From Bacteroidales bacterium (GTDB taxonomy: Bacteria > Bacteroidota > Bacteroidia > Bacteroidales > Dysgonomonadaceae): a DNA stretch of 53,729 nucleotides. The stretch's first letter is position 1, and each line of letters begins with the position of its first letter. Position numbers and translations under genes: made by a program. Shown one piece after another: positions 9,100 to 17,993 of the stretch. The stretch spans positions 1-53,729 of the forward strand of contig DUPB01000152.1 in NCBI GenBank assembly GCA_012838585.1, in the 5' to 3' direction. Below the pieces are notes generated by a model, which was not told the origin of the DNA, ran no database searches, and saw nothing but the letters and a program-made list of their open reading frames with translations.

Positions 9100-10086
9100 T
9101 CAGTCGTTCTTAAAATCGGTGGGGTAGGTGACCCTCTCTCGTATAGTTCCGTCCAACGCGTGGAGCCAGGTCTCGAACTCCCGTTGTCCCTCTTTTAGGA
9201 GTACCACGCGTACCCCATTTATTTCGCGCGTGTAGGTGGTTTTCCACCCGCTAAAGTGGCCGTACGCCAAGGCAATCCCATGGTAGTCCACGATGTAGTC
9301 GTTCACGTGTTCATGCCCCACGAAGGTACCCATCACGTCGCCCATCTCCTTCATCGCGAAGAACATGCCGGTGTTCAGCACGGGGCCGCACTCGTCTTCT
9401 TTCCGTACCCCGTAGCGGGTGTTCTTGTCGTCATCGAACGCCAGTCGATACTCCGGCAGCGGGATATGGAAGTAGGCCACGGCCGGCAACGGCTCGTGGT
9501 TGTTTTTAAGGGTGTAGAAAAGGCTCTGCTCACGGTACCATTGAATTTGTTTGGGGGTGATCCAGTCATACCCGCTCACCCCGTTCATGGAGGAGTAGTC
9601 ACCAGAATCGAAACAGTATACCAGCGCCTTTTCTTGCAGCTGCCTCTTGCCTCCGTAGATGGGGATCACGTTGTCCATCACCCGGTCCGGGCTGGCCCCA
9701 AATGGGCTGTTCATGTTGTAGGGAAGCGCTGTTACGATGGCCGCGATTTCATCGCGTGAAACGCCATATTCATGGTCGTGGTTACCCAGGGTGACGAGAA
9801 ACGGGATTTCCCGTTCGATGACAGGCGCTGTTATTCGATCCCACCCCTCATGCACTGGCCCGAGCACGATATCCCCCGTGAAGACCACCAAGTCGGGCTT
9901 CTCGGCATCCAGGATCCGGTCGATCAGCAGTAGGGCGGTGTCCGATTTTGCATTTCCGTGACAGTAATGCATATCGGTGAACTGCACGATTTTGAACGTT
10001 CCGTCCTCGTTAAACGAGAGCTTTTGTGCGCTCAGCCCAAATGCCATCGTGGCGAGCATCGCGAGAATTATCCATTTTTTCTTCAT
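9100..10086 (-). CDS. Secreted calcineurin-like metallophosphoesterase
   Basis: A 328-residue phosphatase-fold protein with a signal peptide (cleavage about GLSAQ, residue 21). All blocks of the binuclear-metal site are visible: DMH at 38-40, GD at 71-72 (FTGDIVLG), GNHDHE at 101-106 and GHEH near residue 260. The family hydrolyses phosphomonoesters or diesters; this subtype resembles Dcr2/Siz-like purple-acid-phosphatase relatives. It stands alone between 190- and 206-base gaps and is preceded by a copy of the recurring 37-nt leader, which suggests it is regulated with the DUF1080, six-hairpin glycosidase and GH106 genes. A second metallophosphoesterase lies at 28625. Confidence 0.9.
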   Translation of the reverse strand: MKKKWIILAMLATMAFGLSAQKLSFNEDGTFKIVQFTDMHYCHGNAKSDTALLLIDRILDAEKPDLVVFTGDIVLGPVHEGWDRITAPVIEREIPFLVTLGNHDHEYGVSRDEIAAIVTALPYNMNSPFGASPDRVMDNVIPIYGGKRQLQEKALVYCFDSGDYSSMNGVSGYDWITPKQIQWYREQSLFYTLKNNHEPLPAVAYFHIPLPEYRLAFDDDKNTRYGVRKEDECGPVLNTGMFFAMKEMGDVMGTFVGHEHVNDYIVDYHGIALAYGHFSGWKTTYTREINGVRVVLLKEGQREFETWLHALDGTIRERVTYPTDFKND

Positions 10087-10118
10087 ACGATTATTTTATT
10101 TTTTTGTTTCGGTGTATG
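10084..10118 (-). repeat. Recurring leader, copy C (metallophosphoesterase)
   Basis: A 35-base leader ending at the start codon, beginning CATACGATTATTTTATT on plus and ending GTTTCGGTGTATG. About 10 bases further upstream there is also TGATTATTTTAATCAAGTC, similar to sequence at 34729-34747 beside copy A, so copy C looks like copy A with a central deletion of roughly 90 bases. Confidence 0.75.
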
Positions 10119-10252
10119 GAACCTTTTATGATTATTTTAATCAAGTCAGTTTCTTACGATTTGATTGTAATAATCCAATGTTTGGAACCTATGGGGTTCA
10201 TGTTGCACGCGGCTTTCGCGATGCGTTTGTTTTTGGTTCACACCAGTCGAGC

Positions 10253-10290
10253 CTGAAAGCGATAAAACAGTGACATGCGAAAGTTAAGTT
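10253..10290. repeat. Half-copy of an extragenic palindrome
   Basis: CTGAAAGCG, then AAAACAGT, ACATGC and AAGTTAA occur in the same order as in the right half of the 48-base palindrome at 17933-17980. It lies directly after the GH29 stop codon. The matching left half is not recognisable. Confidence 0.55.
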
Positions 10291-10292
10291 AG

Positions 10293-11675
10293 TTACTCTT
10301 TGAAATTGTTTACTTTAAACACCCACGCGTGGTTGCAAGGCATACGATGTGCCGGAATCATGGGGAGGGTGATCGTGAGTCGCCCATTTTTCAGGGTGGT
10401 CTTTATTTTTCCCTCGTACCCGAGAAGTTCCACTTTTCCCGCCTGTTTCACGTTAGGCAGCACGATCGGTGCATCCATCCACTCTTTGAGGATAACGTAT
10501 AGGTCGCCTCCCTTTCGGGTAAAGGCAATCGCCTTGCTCTCGGGTTTGTTCTCGCTACGCCACGCTTGTGTTCCGTAAATCGCGTCACCGTTCACCTTGA
10601 GCCATCTTCCTATATCGAGTAACCGTTCTTGCATGATTACCGGGATGAGTCCGTTGCCATCGGGTCCCACGTTCAACAGGAAGTTGCCCCCGTTGGACAC
10701 TTTGTCAATCAGCGTGTGGATGAGCTGCTTGGAGGTAAGGTAATGCTCCGTGGTTTCAAACTGGTTGTACCCGTACGACGTACCGATACCCCGGCTCTCC
10801 TCCCACGGGTGGTCGGCTTTGTTACCGATGCCCTTGTTGCTGTGGACGAGGTCGTACTCCGTGGTGTAATAATCGCCGTGCTGGCTGCGCGTCTCCTTGC
10901 CCCATCGGTCGTTGACCACCACCCTCTCTTTCACCGGTGACGCGTTAAAGAGCCAAGCCAGGAACTCCTCGCTCTTCAGCGTTTTGCTGTCGTAATCCCA
11001 CTCCCCGTCCGAGAAGATGATGTCGGGCTCGTACGCGTTCACCAACTCCTTCATTTGAGGGATCATGTGCGTGTCTACCCACTCCTCGATGGTGGCGGGG
11101 GAGTAGAGCGGGTGCGCCCACTCCAGGAGCGAGTAGTAGAGACCAAAGTGGAGACCTGCTTCTCGTGTAGCTTGGGATAGCGCGCCGATGAGGTCTCGTT
11201 TGGGTCCCGTGACCATGCTGTTCCACCGGGGCGAGTACGCGCTGGGCCAGAGGCAGAACCCGTCATGATGCTTCGAGGTCAACACCACGTACTTGGCGCC
11301 TGCCTCCTTAAACAGTTCGGCCCATTCAGCGGGGTTAAAGTAGGCCGCCGTGAACATCGGTGCGAAATCGGCGTAAGAGAAGTCATTGCCGTAATGTTTC
11401 TCGTGGAAATCGAGGAACAGCTTGTTGCCTGTCAGGAGACGGTTGTAATAATGCTCGGCGTACTTCTCGTAGATGCCTTCCACCTCGTTTACCGGTGCGT
11501 AAGCCGGCACGGAGTAGATACCCCAGTGGATGAAGATGCCGAACTTGGCGTCTGTCCACCAGGAGGGTATCTCCCGCTGATCAAGCGACTGCCAGTCAGG
11601 CTGGTATTGCGCGGGCAGTTGCATGAAAAAGGATGATAACAGTAAGGTGGCGATTAAGATGCTCGTTTTCTTCAT
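10293..11675 (-). CDS. Alpha-L-fucosidase, GH29
   Basis: A 460-residue secreted enzyme (signal peptide to about LPAQ, residue 23) that removes alpha-linked L-fucose from glycans in the periplasm. Family blocks are present in order: WWTDAKFGIFIHWGIYSVPAY (about 39-59), LTSKHHDGFCLW (132-143), and EPDIIFSDGEWDY (216-228), in which D223 is the expected catalytic nucleophile. The C-terminal 100 residues form the usual beta-sandwich. Its start is 13 bases after the stop codon of the Gfo/Idh gene at 11689, so the two are co-transcribed. The acid/base residue of GH29 is poorly conserved and was not assigned. Linkage specificity (GH29-A or B) is not clear. Confidence 0.92.
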   Translation of the reverse strand: MKKTSILIATLLLSSFFMQLPAQYQPDWQSLDQREIPSWWTDAKFGIFIHWGIYSVPAYAPVNEVEGIYEKYAEHYYNRLLTGNKLFLDFHEKHYGNDFSYADFAPMFTAAYFNPAEWAELFKEAGAKYVVLTSKHHDGFCLWPSAYSPRWNSMVTGPKRDLIGALSQATREAGLHFGLYYSLLEWAHPLYSPATIEEWVDTHMIPQMKELVNAYEPDIIFSDGEWDYDSKTLKSEEFLAWLFNASPVKERVVVNDRWGKETRSQHGDYYTTEYDLVHSNKGIGNKADHPWEESRGIGTSYGYNQFETTEHYLTSKQLIHTLIDKVSNGGNFLLNVGPDGNGLIPVIMQERLLDIGRWLKVNGDAIYGTQAWRSENKPESKAIAFTRKGGDLYVILKEWMDAPIVLPNVKQAGKVELLGYEGKIKTTLKNGRLTITLPMIPAHRMPCNHAWVFKVNNFKE

Positions 11676-11688
11676 GAGATTATAATGG

Positions 11689-12855
11689 TTATTGATGGAT
11701 CCACTTTTGCCACTTCACCTCATCGTTGTAACCGGAAGCAACGGCTGTCTCGATGAACTGCATGCCCCGGAGGCCATCATCCACCGTTGGGAAATCGTGT
11801 ATCGGCCCTTCCGGAACTTCCCATCCCCTTTTGGCCATGACGGTGAGGGCAAAATTTCGGTAGATATTGGCGAAGGCCTCGATGAATCCCTCGGGGTGTC
11901 CCGCGGGGGTTCGGGTGTTCCAAAGCGCCAGCTCGCCCAGGAACTCGTTGTTACCCATGTAGAGCTCTTCTGACTGTTTGTCTCCCCAGCGCAAGAAAAG
12001 CCTGTTCGAGTCCATTTGCCGCCACTCCAGCCCCCCTTTATCTCCATAGACCCGGACACGGATGTTGTTTGCTTCGCCCGTGGCGATCTGCGTGGCCATC
12101 AGTACCCCGGTCACCCCTTCCTCCATGCGTAACAGCAAGGCGCCGTCATCGTCCACGGGGCGACCTTCCACGTAGGTTTGCAGATCCGCGCACACCTCTT
12201 GCACTTTTAGTCCCGTGACGTATTCAGCGAGGTGCCACGCGTGGGTACCGATATCGCCCATGCAACCCGCCTTGCCCGTGGTGGCCGGGTTCGTCCTCCA
12301 GCCCGCGTTATTCCCTCCTTGCAACTCGATGCGTTGGGAGAGCCACCCTTGGGTGTACTCCACGTACACTTTCCTAAGCTTACCCAGTTCGCCGTTCGCG
12401 ATGCGTGTTTTCGCCTCCTTCACGGCCGGGTAGCCCGAGTAGACATGGGTAAGGGCGAGAACAAGTCCCGTTTCCTCCACCTTTTGCTTCAGCTGTATCG
12501 CCTCCTCCAGGGAGAAGGTCATCGGCTTATCCAGCACCACGTGGATACCTCTTTCCAGCGCCATCATGGCGGGCTCAAAGTGCCACTTGTTGGGCGTGAC
12601 GATGGTGACGAAATCCATTCGCTCATCCTCGGGTAGCTCCATCTCCTTTTCGAACATCTCGTGGTAATTCTCGTAAACACGGTGTTCCGGGAGGAAGTAC
12701 TCTTTGCCCGAGCTTTTGGATATTTCCGGGTCGACGCTAAAGCAGCCGCACACCAACTCGATCAAGTTGTCCATAAAGGCACCACGGCGGTGTATTGCAC
12801 CGATAAAGGCATCGCTGCCACCGCCAACCATTCCCATTTTTAATTTTCTCTTCAT
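11689..12855 (-). CDS. Cytoplasmic Gfo/Idh/MocA family oxidoreductase
   Basis: A 388-residue NAD(P)-dependent dehydrogenase without a signal peptide, unlike the two exported ones further left. I chose ATG at 12855 (MKRKLKMGMVGGG) over an upstream TTG at 12861. The Rossmann motif is MVGGGSDAFIG, the EKP-type motif is VLDKPMTFS (Asp in place of Glu, common in the family), and the substrate domain has GCMGDIGTHAWHLAEYVTG. It probably oxidises or reduces a free sugar or cyclitol after import. It forms a pair with the GH29 gene (13-base gap), so fucose or a related sugar is a candidate substrate; that is inference. A 7-base tandem repeat lies 11 bases before the start codon. Confidence 0.88.
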   Translation of the reverse strand: MKRKLKMGMVGGGSDAFIGAIHRRGAFMDNLIELVCGCFSVDPEISKSSGKEYFLPEHRVYENYHEMFEKEMELPEDERMDFVTIVTPNKWHFEPAMMALERGIHVVLDKPMTFSLEEAIQLKQKVEETGLVLALTHVYSGYPAVKEAKTRIANGELGKLRKVYVEYTQGWLSQRIELQGGNNAGWRTNPATTGKAGCMGDIGTHAWHLAEYVTGLKVQEVCADLQTYVEGRPVDDDGALLLRMEEGVTGVLMATQIATGEANNIRVRVYGDKGGLEWRQMDSNRLFLRWGDKQSEELYMGNNEFLGELALWNTRTPAGHPEGFIEAFANIYRNFALTVMAKRGWEVPEGPIHDFPTVDDGLRGMQFIETAVASGYNDEVKWQKWIHQ

Positions 12856-12866
12856 CTTCAAAGGTT

Positions 12867-12908
12867 TTATTTATTATTTATTATTTATTGTTTATTGTTT
12901 GTTGTTCG
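12867..12908. repeat. 7-base tandem repeat in the leader of the Gfo/Idh gene
   Basis: Read on plus: three perfect TTATTTA units followed by degenerate TTGTTTA, TTGTTTG and TTGTTCG units. In the transcript this is an A-rich TAAATAA-type tract just before the start codon. Slippage would alter the spacing between promoter and gene by 7 bases. Confidence 0.7.
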
Positions 12909-13039
12909 CCACTTATCTCGATGTGATCATCGTGAGGTATGTTTGCATTGATGTACCAAGGAATCCCACCGTTATCGTTTATGATCCGGTGACGGCTTTT
13001 CATTTGTTGCACGTTCGCAAGTTACGTAAATTTTAAAGA

Positions 13040-13076
13040 TTAACGATGCGAAACGATGGTATTAAACAATCGTTAA
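13040..13076 (-). terminator. Possible terminator after GH127
   Basis: An 8-bp inverted repeat TTAACGAT / ATCGTTAA (13040-13047 and 13069-13076) lies 35 bases beyond the GH127 stop codon. In the minus direction it is followed by CTTTAAAATTT; on plus it is followed by eight T residues. The 21-base loop is long, so this is a weak call. Confidence 0.4.
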
Positions 13077-13110
13077 GTTTTTTTGGCTCCTATCGCTTTG
13101 TTTTATGGCT

Positions 13111-14970
13111 TTAGTTGTTCACGTCTGGTAGGGGTAGCCATGTGCAAATGTGTGATCCCTCCCAGCAGTTCACGGAGGCGTAATCTACCATGCGTATGTT
13201 GCCGTTTGTGGTAGGCACGATAAACTCCATGCGGGCATCGGAACGGGAGGGTGTTGTTTTGGTCACTTTCACCACGCCACGTTTGTTGGCTTTAATTTTT
13301 ACAGGCTGATTGTACGCGGGATCGATGTTCTCATCGCGCGCCAACACGATGGGTCCCCAGGTTACCGCCTGATAGTTTTCGCTGCCTTCGGTGCTTCCCT
13401 TGGGTGCGTCTATCAACCTGGCAATCATTTCAAACTCAATATCGATGCGGTCACCGGCTTTCCATTCACGCTCGATAACGGCGTATTGTCCCGGCACCAC
13501 TTTCAGCCTTTTACCGTTCACCCTTACCCTGTTTTTTTGGCTCCATTCGGGTATCCTTACCTGCACGGCAAACTTTTCAGCTTTTTCGGGATTCACATGA
13601 ATGATTATTTTTCCCGACTGAGGAAAGTCGGTCTCGATCTTTAATCCTAAGGCTTCTCCATTCGGTGTAGTGGTATTTACATCCGCCGCATTGAAGAGGT
13701 TGATAACCGGTCCCCGCTCAGAGTTGGTAACCGCGATAAGCGGGATATGCGCTAAACCTATCGGGCCACTCAGGTTACAGCAAGTAACGAGCAGACCATC
13801 GAACCCACGTCCCCAACCTTTGGCGTCCACTTTCTGCCCGTTGAGCAGGTTCGAGTAACTGAACCCGTCCCCGGTGGGTTTCATAGCTCCCAGCAAACCG
13901 TTGTAAATGTACCTTTCAATTTGGTCTGCCGGGGCAGATTCCCCTGTTAAGCGCATCAAATGGTTGCAATACTTCATCCATGTAACGCCCACGCAGGTCT
14001 CCATCATTCGCTTGATGTTCGGGTTGGTTTGCTCAACAGCGGTTTTAGTCCATGCCTCCCCGTTCACTTTGGGATAGTAGGGCTGGTCGGCTCCACCACT
14101 ACCGATGATGGTCATCTCTTGGGTGCGCACGCTGTTGTAATAGTTGTCCAGCATCTGCTTTACTTCCTGCTTTCCGGTTGCGCGGTAGTACTTTACCAAT
14201 CCCTCGAACAGCGAAGTAATCTCGTATGCTTTGGGGTAGGTTCCTGCCATTTTGTATGGTTCAACGTTGTTGTAGGCATTCTCGAACAGGTCGTGATTTT
14301 TCGCTCCTCCTGCTTCAATAACATAAGCGGCGAAATCGAGGTATCGCTGGTAGCCTGTCATCTGGTAGAGTCGCATCATCGGCTCGAGGATGGTGCTCGA
14401 TTCGATTTTCTCAGAGCTCCATCCCATTTGATTGATGGGCGATTTTGGGGCCGGGCCAACCTGGTCAATGATACAATCTCCCTGGCGAATAAGGCTTTCC
14501 AAAACAGCCGGATCGGGGTTTACCCAATCGTAATAATCCATCAGTCCCAGCATCACGTACTTCCGCTCCCAAATATCGCCGGTGGCACTTTCGGGTTGCT
14601 TTTCTACAGGCGAACAACTAATACTACCGTTCGGATGCTCGGTAGAGAGCAAATCCTTAACGGTTTCATCCAATATTGTTTTCAATTCCGGGTCTTGTGT
14701 ATAACGATAGAACAAGCTTGCCGAGCGGGCTGCTTTGCCCCACATCTCACCTAGCGCGAACTGGGTTCTTCCCGTGCGAAACAAGTTGACAAAAGTGGCG
14801 TAGGGGAGTACCCCTTTATTCCAGTTAACTATGGAGTTTTGTATATCGCTTTCCAAGCCCCCATGGAATTTTATGGAGTTTGGTTCTAATAGAAACTGTT
14901 GGTCTTTTACCTGTGAAAACAGGGTTACCGATAGGGTAAGGAGTAAAATAAGTAAACTGTTTCGCTGCAT
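13111..14970 (-). CDS. Beta-L-arabinofuranosidase-type hydrolase, GH127/DUF1680
   Basis: A 619-residue secreted (alpha/alpha)6-barrel enzyme (signal peptide to about LFSQ, residue 20). The zinc/thiolate site that defines GH127 and its relatives is intact: E324-x-C326 in METCVGVTWMKY and the adjacent cysteines C397-C398 in LVTCCNLSGP, corresponding to Glu338, Cys340, Cys417 and Cys418 of HypBA1, where Cys417 is the nucleophile. The N-terminal segment and the C-terminal beta-sandwich also match. The family removes beta-L-arabinofuranosyl units; related families (GH142, GH146) have other furanoside targets, so the exact sugar is not certain. It is the last gene of the ARH/PHP block (62-base gap) and is followed by a hairpin. 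Confidence 0.9.
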   Translation of the reverse strand: MQRNSLLILLLTLSVTLFSQVKDQQFLLEPNSIKFHGGLESDIQNSIVNWNKGVLPYATFVNLFRTGRTQFALGEMWGKAARSASLFYRYTQDPELKTILDETVKDLLSTEHPNGSISCSPVEKQPESATGDIWERKYVMLGLMDYYDWVNPDPAVLESLIRQGDCIIDQVGPAPKSPINQMGWSSEKIESSTILEPMMRLYQMTGYQRYLDFAAYVIEAGGAKNHDLFENAYNNVEPYKMAGTYPKAYEITSLFEGLVKYYRATGKQEVKQMLDNYYNSVRTQEMTIIGSGGADQPYYPKVNGEAWTKTAVEQTNPNIKRMMETCVGVTWMKYCNHLMRLTGESAPADQIERYIYNGLLGAMKPTGDGFSYSNLLNGQKVDAKGWGRGFDGLLVTCCNLSGPIGLAHIPLIAVTNSERGPVINLFNAADVNTTTPNGEALGLKIETDFPQSGKIIIHVNPEKAEKFAVQVRIPEWSQKNRVRVNGKRLKVVPGQYAVIEREWKAGDRIDIEFEMIARLIDAPKGSTEGSENYQAVTWGPIVLARDENIDPAYNQPVKIKANKRGVVKVTKTTPSRSDARMEFIVPTTNGNIRMVDYASVNCWEGSHICTWLPLPDVNN

Positions 14971-15032
14971 AACTTTTATTAAATGTATTGAAAATAGTAA
15001 GTGGGCAAGGCATTATGGATGTGGGTGCGGCT

Positions 15033-16724
15033 TTAGAGCTGTTCTACGCGTATATCGTTCCAATATCCGGCTTCCCATGACCATCCATTCGCTTTGTTCT
15101 CCAGGTCTATTTTCACGTTGTTGTTCCCGGCAAAGGGGGTTAGGTCGAAAAGAACCTCCAGCCATCCATCCTCGTTCACGCTATCTTTCCCGATCGTCAC
15201 CTCTTTCTGTACAGATCCGTTGACCCGTATAACCAGTACCCAGTCGCCCTTATCATGGTGCGATACCTCCGCCTTGAGGCGTGTTTGTTTACCGGCGGGA
15301 ATATCTATCACCTTTGTCAGCACGCAAGGCATCCCCCGGGTCAAAGGGTGTGTAAGAAGCACGTTCTTTTTCCCTTTGTAGGTCTCGCGTAGTCCCGGCT
15401 GCATATCGGACCCGCAATAAGCGATGGTCCATCCAGGGAAGCGTTTATCCAGGTCGCCCTGTATATCTACCAAAGCCAAATGTCTGATTTGGGCCATCTC
15501 CTCCGCCGTGAAAAGGGAGTTGGCTATCGGTTCCGGATCCCAGCTAAATACTAACGAACTGGGGACGGGTACTTTAACGGGAATCACAAACAGCTCTTCT
15601 CCATTTGAATCGGCTTCGATGCGTCCACCTTGTTGCACAATATATTCTCTGGCAAGTTTTTCGCACACGTTAAGCAATTCCGGAAAATTGTAAGGTGTAT
15701 GAGAGAACTTGGTTTCCTCATCGAGGTTTTCTTTGAATCGATCGGGCAGATTAGACGTACCCATGGTAGTAAACAATACGCCGGCCGCGTTCGAGGGGTT
15801 GCAATCGGAATCTTGTCCGCAACGGGTAGAGATGATGATGGTCTGCTCTATATCTTTTTTCCCGTAGAGCATACCGATAAGCACGTAAGCCCCATTGATT
15901 TTCACGTCGATGCCGCCATTTGACTTCTTTTGGTACTCGGGGTCGTTTCGGTACTTCTCCTGGCACAACTGCCAGGTGGCTTCCCAGTCGCTTGGGTTAG
16001 CCTTATACCATGCAACCACGTCGCGTACCATCTCGGCGTATTGGCATCCCGCGGGGATACAGGCTAACCCGGCATCGATGATCTTCAGGATGTCGTCCTC
16101 GAAAAAGGCTTCGCTATACATGCCGCCGATAAATTGTCCCGCGTACATGCCATCGCTGTAGTTCATCAGTCGCCCGAATTTTTCACCCAGGGCGATGGGT
16201 ACGTTGGGCATGCCAGGGGCGATAAGTCCGGAATAGTCGGCTTCTATCTGGTAGTCAATATCGTGGGGGTTGTTATTGAACGCCGGGTGGCTGCAGTCTG
16301 GTGGGGCTATTCCCAAGCGCAGGTTGCGCCGGCCAGCCTCGTTGGCGCACCACAAGGGGTACTCCGTGTTCGCGAAGTCGATGCCCGCTTGCCGGATGGA
16401 GACGTCCAGCCCATGCTCCTCCAGGGAGCGCAGGAAGGTCATCTCCACGTAAAGATCGTCTTGGTTAAACGCCTCGTTGATTAACTCGTTCCTCCATGTT
16501 GGCATCTCCTCCAGCGGCATGATTTCATCCTTCCATTTGAACTCGGTAGGGGCAGCCCAGCTAACCCCCACTATCTGGCCGAGCCAGCCGGCTTTTAATT
16601 TGTCACGATACTCTTTCACGGGCAGTTTTCTATATTCCACGGTATCCTTTTTCCCTTGACCGGTGCATCCCGCCAAGCTCAAAGCAAAGACAATAACTGC
16701 AATTTTTAAAGTTGTTTTTACCAT
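15033..16724 (-). CDS. ADP-ribosylglycohydrolase (ARH)-fold lipoprotein with C-terminal beta-sandwich
   Basis: A lipoprotein of 563 residues. The start is placed at ATG 16724 (MVKTTLKIAVIVFALSLAGC), because this gives a clean signal peptide with lipobox LAGC; the longer frame to 16814 adds 30 unlikely residues. The ARH domain (about 35-390) has the metal-binding acidic motifs QDDLYVEMTF and CGQDSDCNPSNAAG, equivalent to the DD and DxD sites of DraG/ARH enzymes. The C-terminal about 150 residues are beta-rich and end in WSWEAGYWNDIRVEQL, a galactose-binding-like sandwich. ARH enzymes hydrolyse N- or O-ribosyl bonds, but here export and PUL context argue for a glycosidase-type role on a furanoside. 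It is paralogous to the gene at 17994. Confidence 0.85.
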   Translation of the reverse strand: MVKTTLKIAVIVFALSLAGCTGQGKKDTVEYRKLPVKEYRDKLKAGWLGQIVGVSWAAPTEFKWKDEIMPLEEMPTWRNELINEAFNQDDLYVEMTFLRSLEEHGLDVSIRQAGIDFANTEYPLWCANEAGRRNLRLGIAPPDCSHPAFNNNPHDIDYQIEADYSGLIAPGMPNVPIALGEKFGRLMNYSDGMYAGQFIGGMYSEAFFEDDILKIIDAGLACIPAGCQYAEMVRDVVAWYKANPSDWEATWQLCQEKYRNDPEYQKKSNGGIDVKINGAYVLIGMLYGKKDIEQTIIISTRCGQDSDCNPSNAAGVLFTTMGTSNLPDRFKENLDEETKFSHTPYNFPELLNVCEKLAREYIVQQGGRIEADSNGEELFVIPVKVPVPSSLVFSWDPEPIANSLFTAEEMAQIRHLALVDIQGDLDKRFPGWTIAYCGSDMQPGLRETYKGKKNVLLTHPLTRGMPCVLTKVIDIPAGKQTRLKAEVSHHDKGDWVLVIRVNGSVQKEVTIGKDSVNEDGWLEVLFDLTPFAGNNNVKIDLENKANGWSWEAGYWNDIRVEQL

Positions 16725-16822
16725 TTTCAAGTGAATCATTCTTTCATTAAAGGAGAATACTATTGTTTCTAAAAAAGCGAGATATCCAAAGGAGAGAAGG
16801 GTAGAAAAAACCAATCACTTTC

Positions 16823-17902
16823 TTACCACAATTTCAATGTGACATTTTTATCCTTCCCGTATAGGCAGTTCAGGAATTCAACGTCAGATCCTTTATCGAT
16901 TTTAACGCGCAACACATGTTGCGGATATAGTGGTCTCGCGTACATGTATCCGCCACACTTCACCTCATAAGAGATGTCGCTGTTATTGATAATCTCAATC
17001 GTTCCATTTTTCTCGTTGATCACCCTAGTCGAGATGGAAGCTTCTATAAGGGACTTCAACAGCTCTTCAGCCCCTGACAAAGTATGGTTGTAGAGTGCCA
17101 GGGTCCTGCCAGCGAACAACGCCTCCTTGACCCCTTCTTCGCTGTACTCTGCCGCGAATACCAGGGTCATCGGGCGTGCTAACTTCCCCCGGTAGAGGTT
17201 GGCGCTGGTGTAGTGGATATCGGAGTTGGCTATGGGAGCCAGGTTGTACTCTTTACACCAGTCGATGACTTTTGGGTAAGCCTCCCAGCCATTGAACAGC
17301 TCAACGCCGTGGATTTTCTTTTTCGCGATCAACTCCTCGTGGATAGGGTATACCGTGCTTTTATCATCCGGCCACCCGGGGTGATTCCACAAGATAAAGC
17401 CACCCTGCTTGAGGGCCTCGTCGATGGCTTCGAGCGGGTCGGGTAGGTCCAGCTTGTTCGCGTCTTGAATAAAGAGGGCGTTCAAGTGGCCCAGGGGTTT
17501 CTGGCGGGTGATTTCCGCCCCTTTAATTACCACCATTCCGATGGCATCCCCCTGCGCCTTGGCTATTTCGTAGGATTTGTTGTGGTCGCTAATCAGTATC
17601 TCCTTGTTGGGGCGGACTTCAATGTGATCGGTGATGGCGATCACGTCCAAACCCTCGTTCCACGCCTCTTTGACCCGCTGGTCCGGCCACACCTTTCCAT
17701 CGGAGAAGACGGTATGCACGTGGAAGTCGCATTTCAGCGTTTTATACCCCCCGATATCGGGTATCCTGATGTTGTATCTATAATCTTGTGCATTGAGGTT
17801 CGGGTATTCGTAAACCTCATCGTTTTGAATCTGGGCGATACCGTGGGTAAACAGGCCAAGAAACAGGCAAGTGAAAATGAAAGGAAGAATTTTACTGTTC
17901 AT
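16823..17902 (-). CDS. Secreted PHP-domain phosphodiesterase (Sb-PDE-like)
   Basis: A 359-residue secreted protein (signal peptide to about GIAQ, residue 24). The PHP metal centre is clear: CDFHVHTVFSDG with HVH at 61-63, AITDHIE at 89-95, ILWNHPGWPDD near 175, and the NSDIHY block near 227. PHP enzymes are trinuclear-metal phosphoesterases. The C-terminal beta domain (YMYARPLYPQHVLRVKI) resembles that of the Sb-PDE phosphodiesterase group; this subgroup call is from memory. It lies between two ARH-fold genes (91 and 98 bases away), suggesting that the imported substrate has phosphodiester or phosphomonoester groups, or that the fold has been adapted to another hydrolysis. Confidence 0.85.
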   Translation of the reverse strand: MNSKILPFIFTCLFLGLFTHGIAQIQNDEVYEYPNLNAQDYRYNIRIPDIGGYKTLKCDFHVHTVFSDGKVWPDQRVKEAWNEGLDVIAITDHIEVRPNKEILISDHNKSYEIAKAQGDAIGMVVIKGAEITRQKPLGHLNALFIQDANKLDLPDPLEAIDEALKQGGFILWNHPGWPDDKSTVYPIHEELIAKKKIHGVELFNGWEAYPKVIDWCKEYNLAPIANSDIHYTSANLYRGKLARPMTLVFAAEYSEEGVKEALFAGRTLALYNHTLSGAEELLKSLIEASISTRVINEKNGTIEIINNSDISYEVKCGGYMYARPLYPQHVLRVKIDKGSDVEFLNCLYGKDKNVTLKLW

Positions 17903-17932
17903 ATGTTTAGTTATGCTATTTATTGATTTTTC

Positions 17933-17980
17933 GCATGTTACTGTTTTCGCTCTGAAAGCGTGAAACAGTAAACTACATGC
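17933..17980. repeat. 48-base extragenic palindrome
   Basis: Between the second ARH gene and the PHP gene lies an interrupted inverted repeat: GCATGT, TACTGTTT, CGCT, five-base loop CTGAA, AGCG, AAACAGTA, ACATGC, with only small bulges. There is no T-tract after it on minus, so it is not a classical terminator. Its right half recurs at 10253-10290, so it looks like a REP-type element, an RNA processing or attenuation hairpin, or a dyad operator. Confidence 0.7.
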
Positions 17981-17993
17981 AAAAGTTAAAAAG

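Noticed and set aside
15033-16814. Longer 593-residue version of the first ARH-fold protein
   Set aside because: The added 30 residues overlap the intergenic leader and spoil the lipoprotein signal; the start at 16724 gives a normal lipobox.
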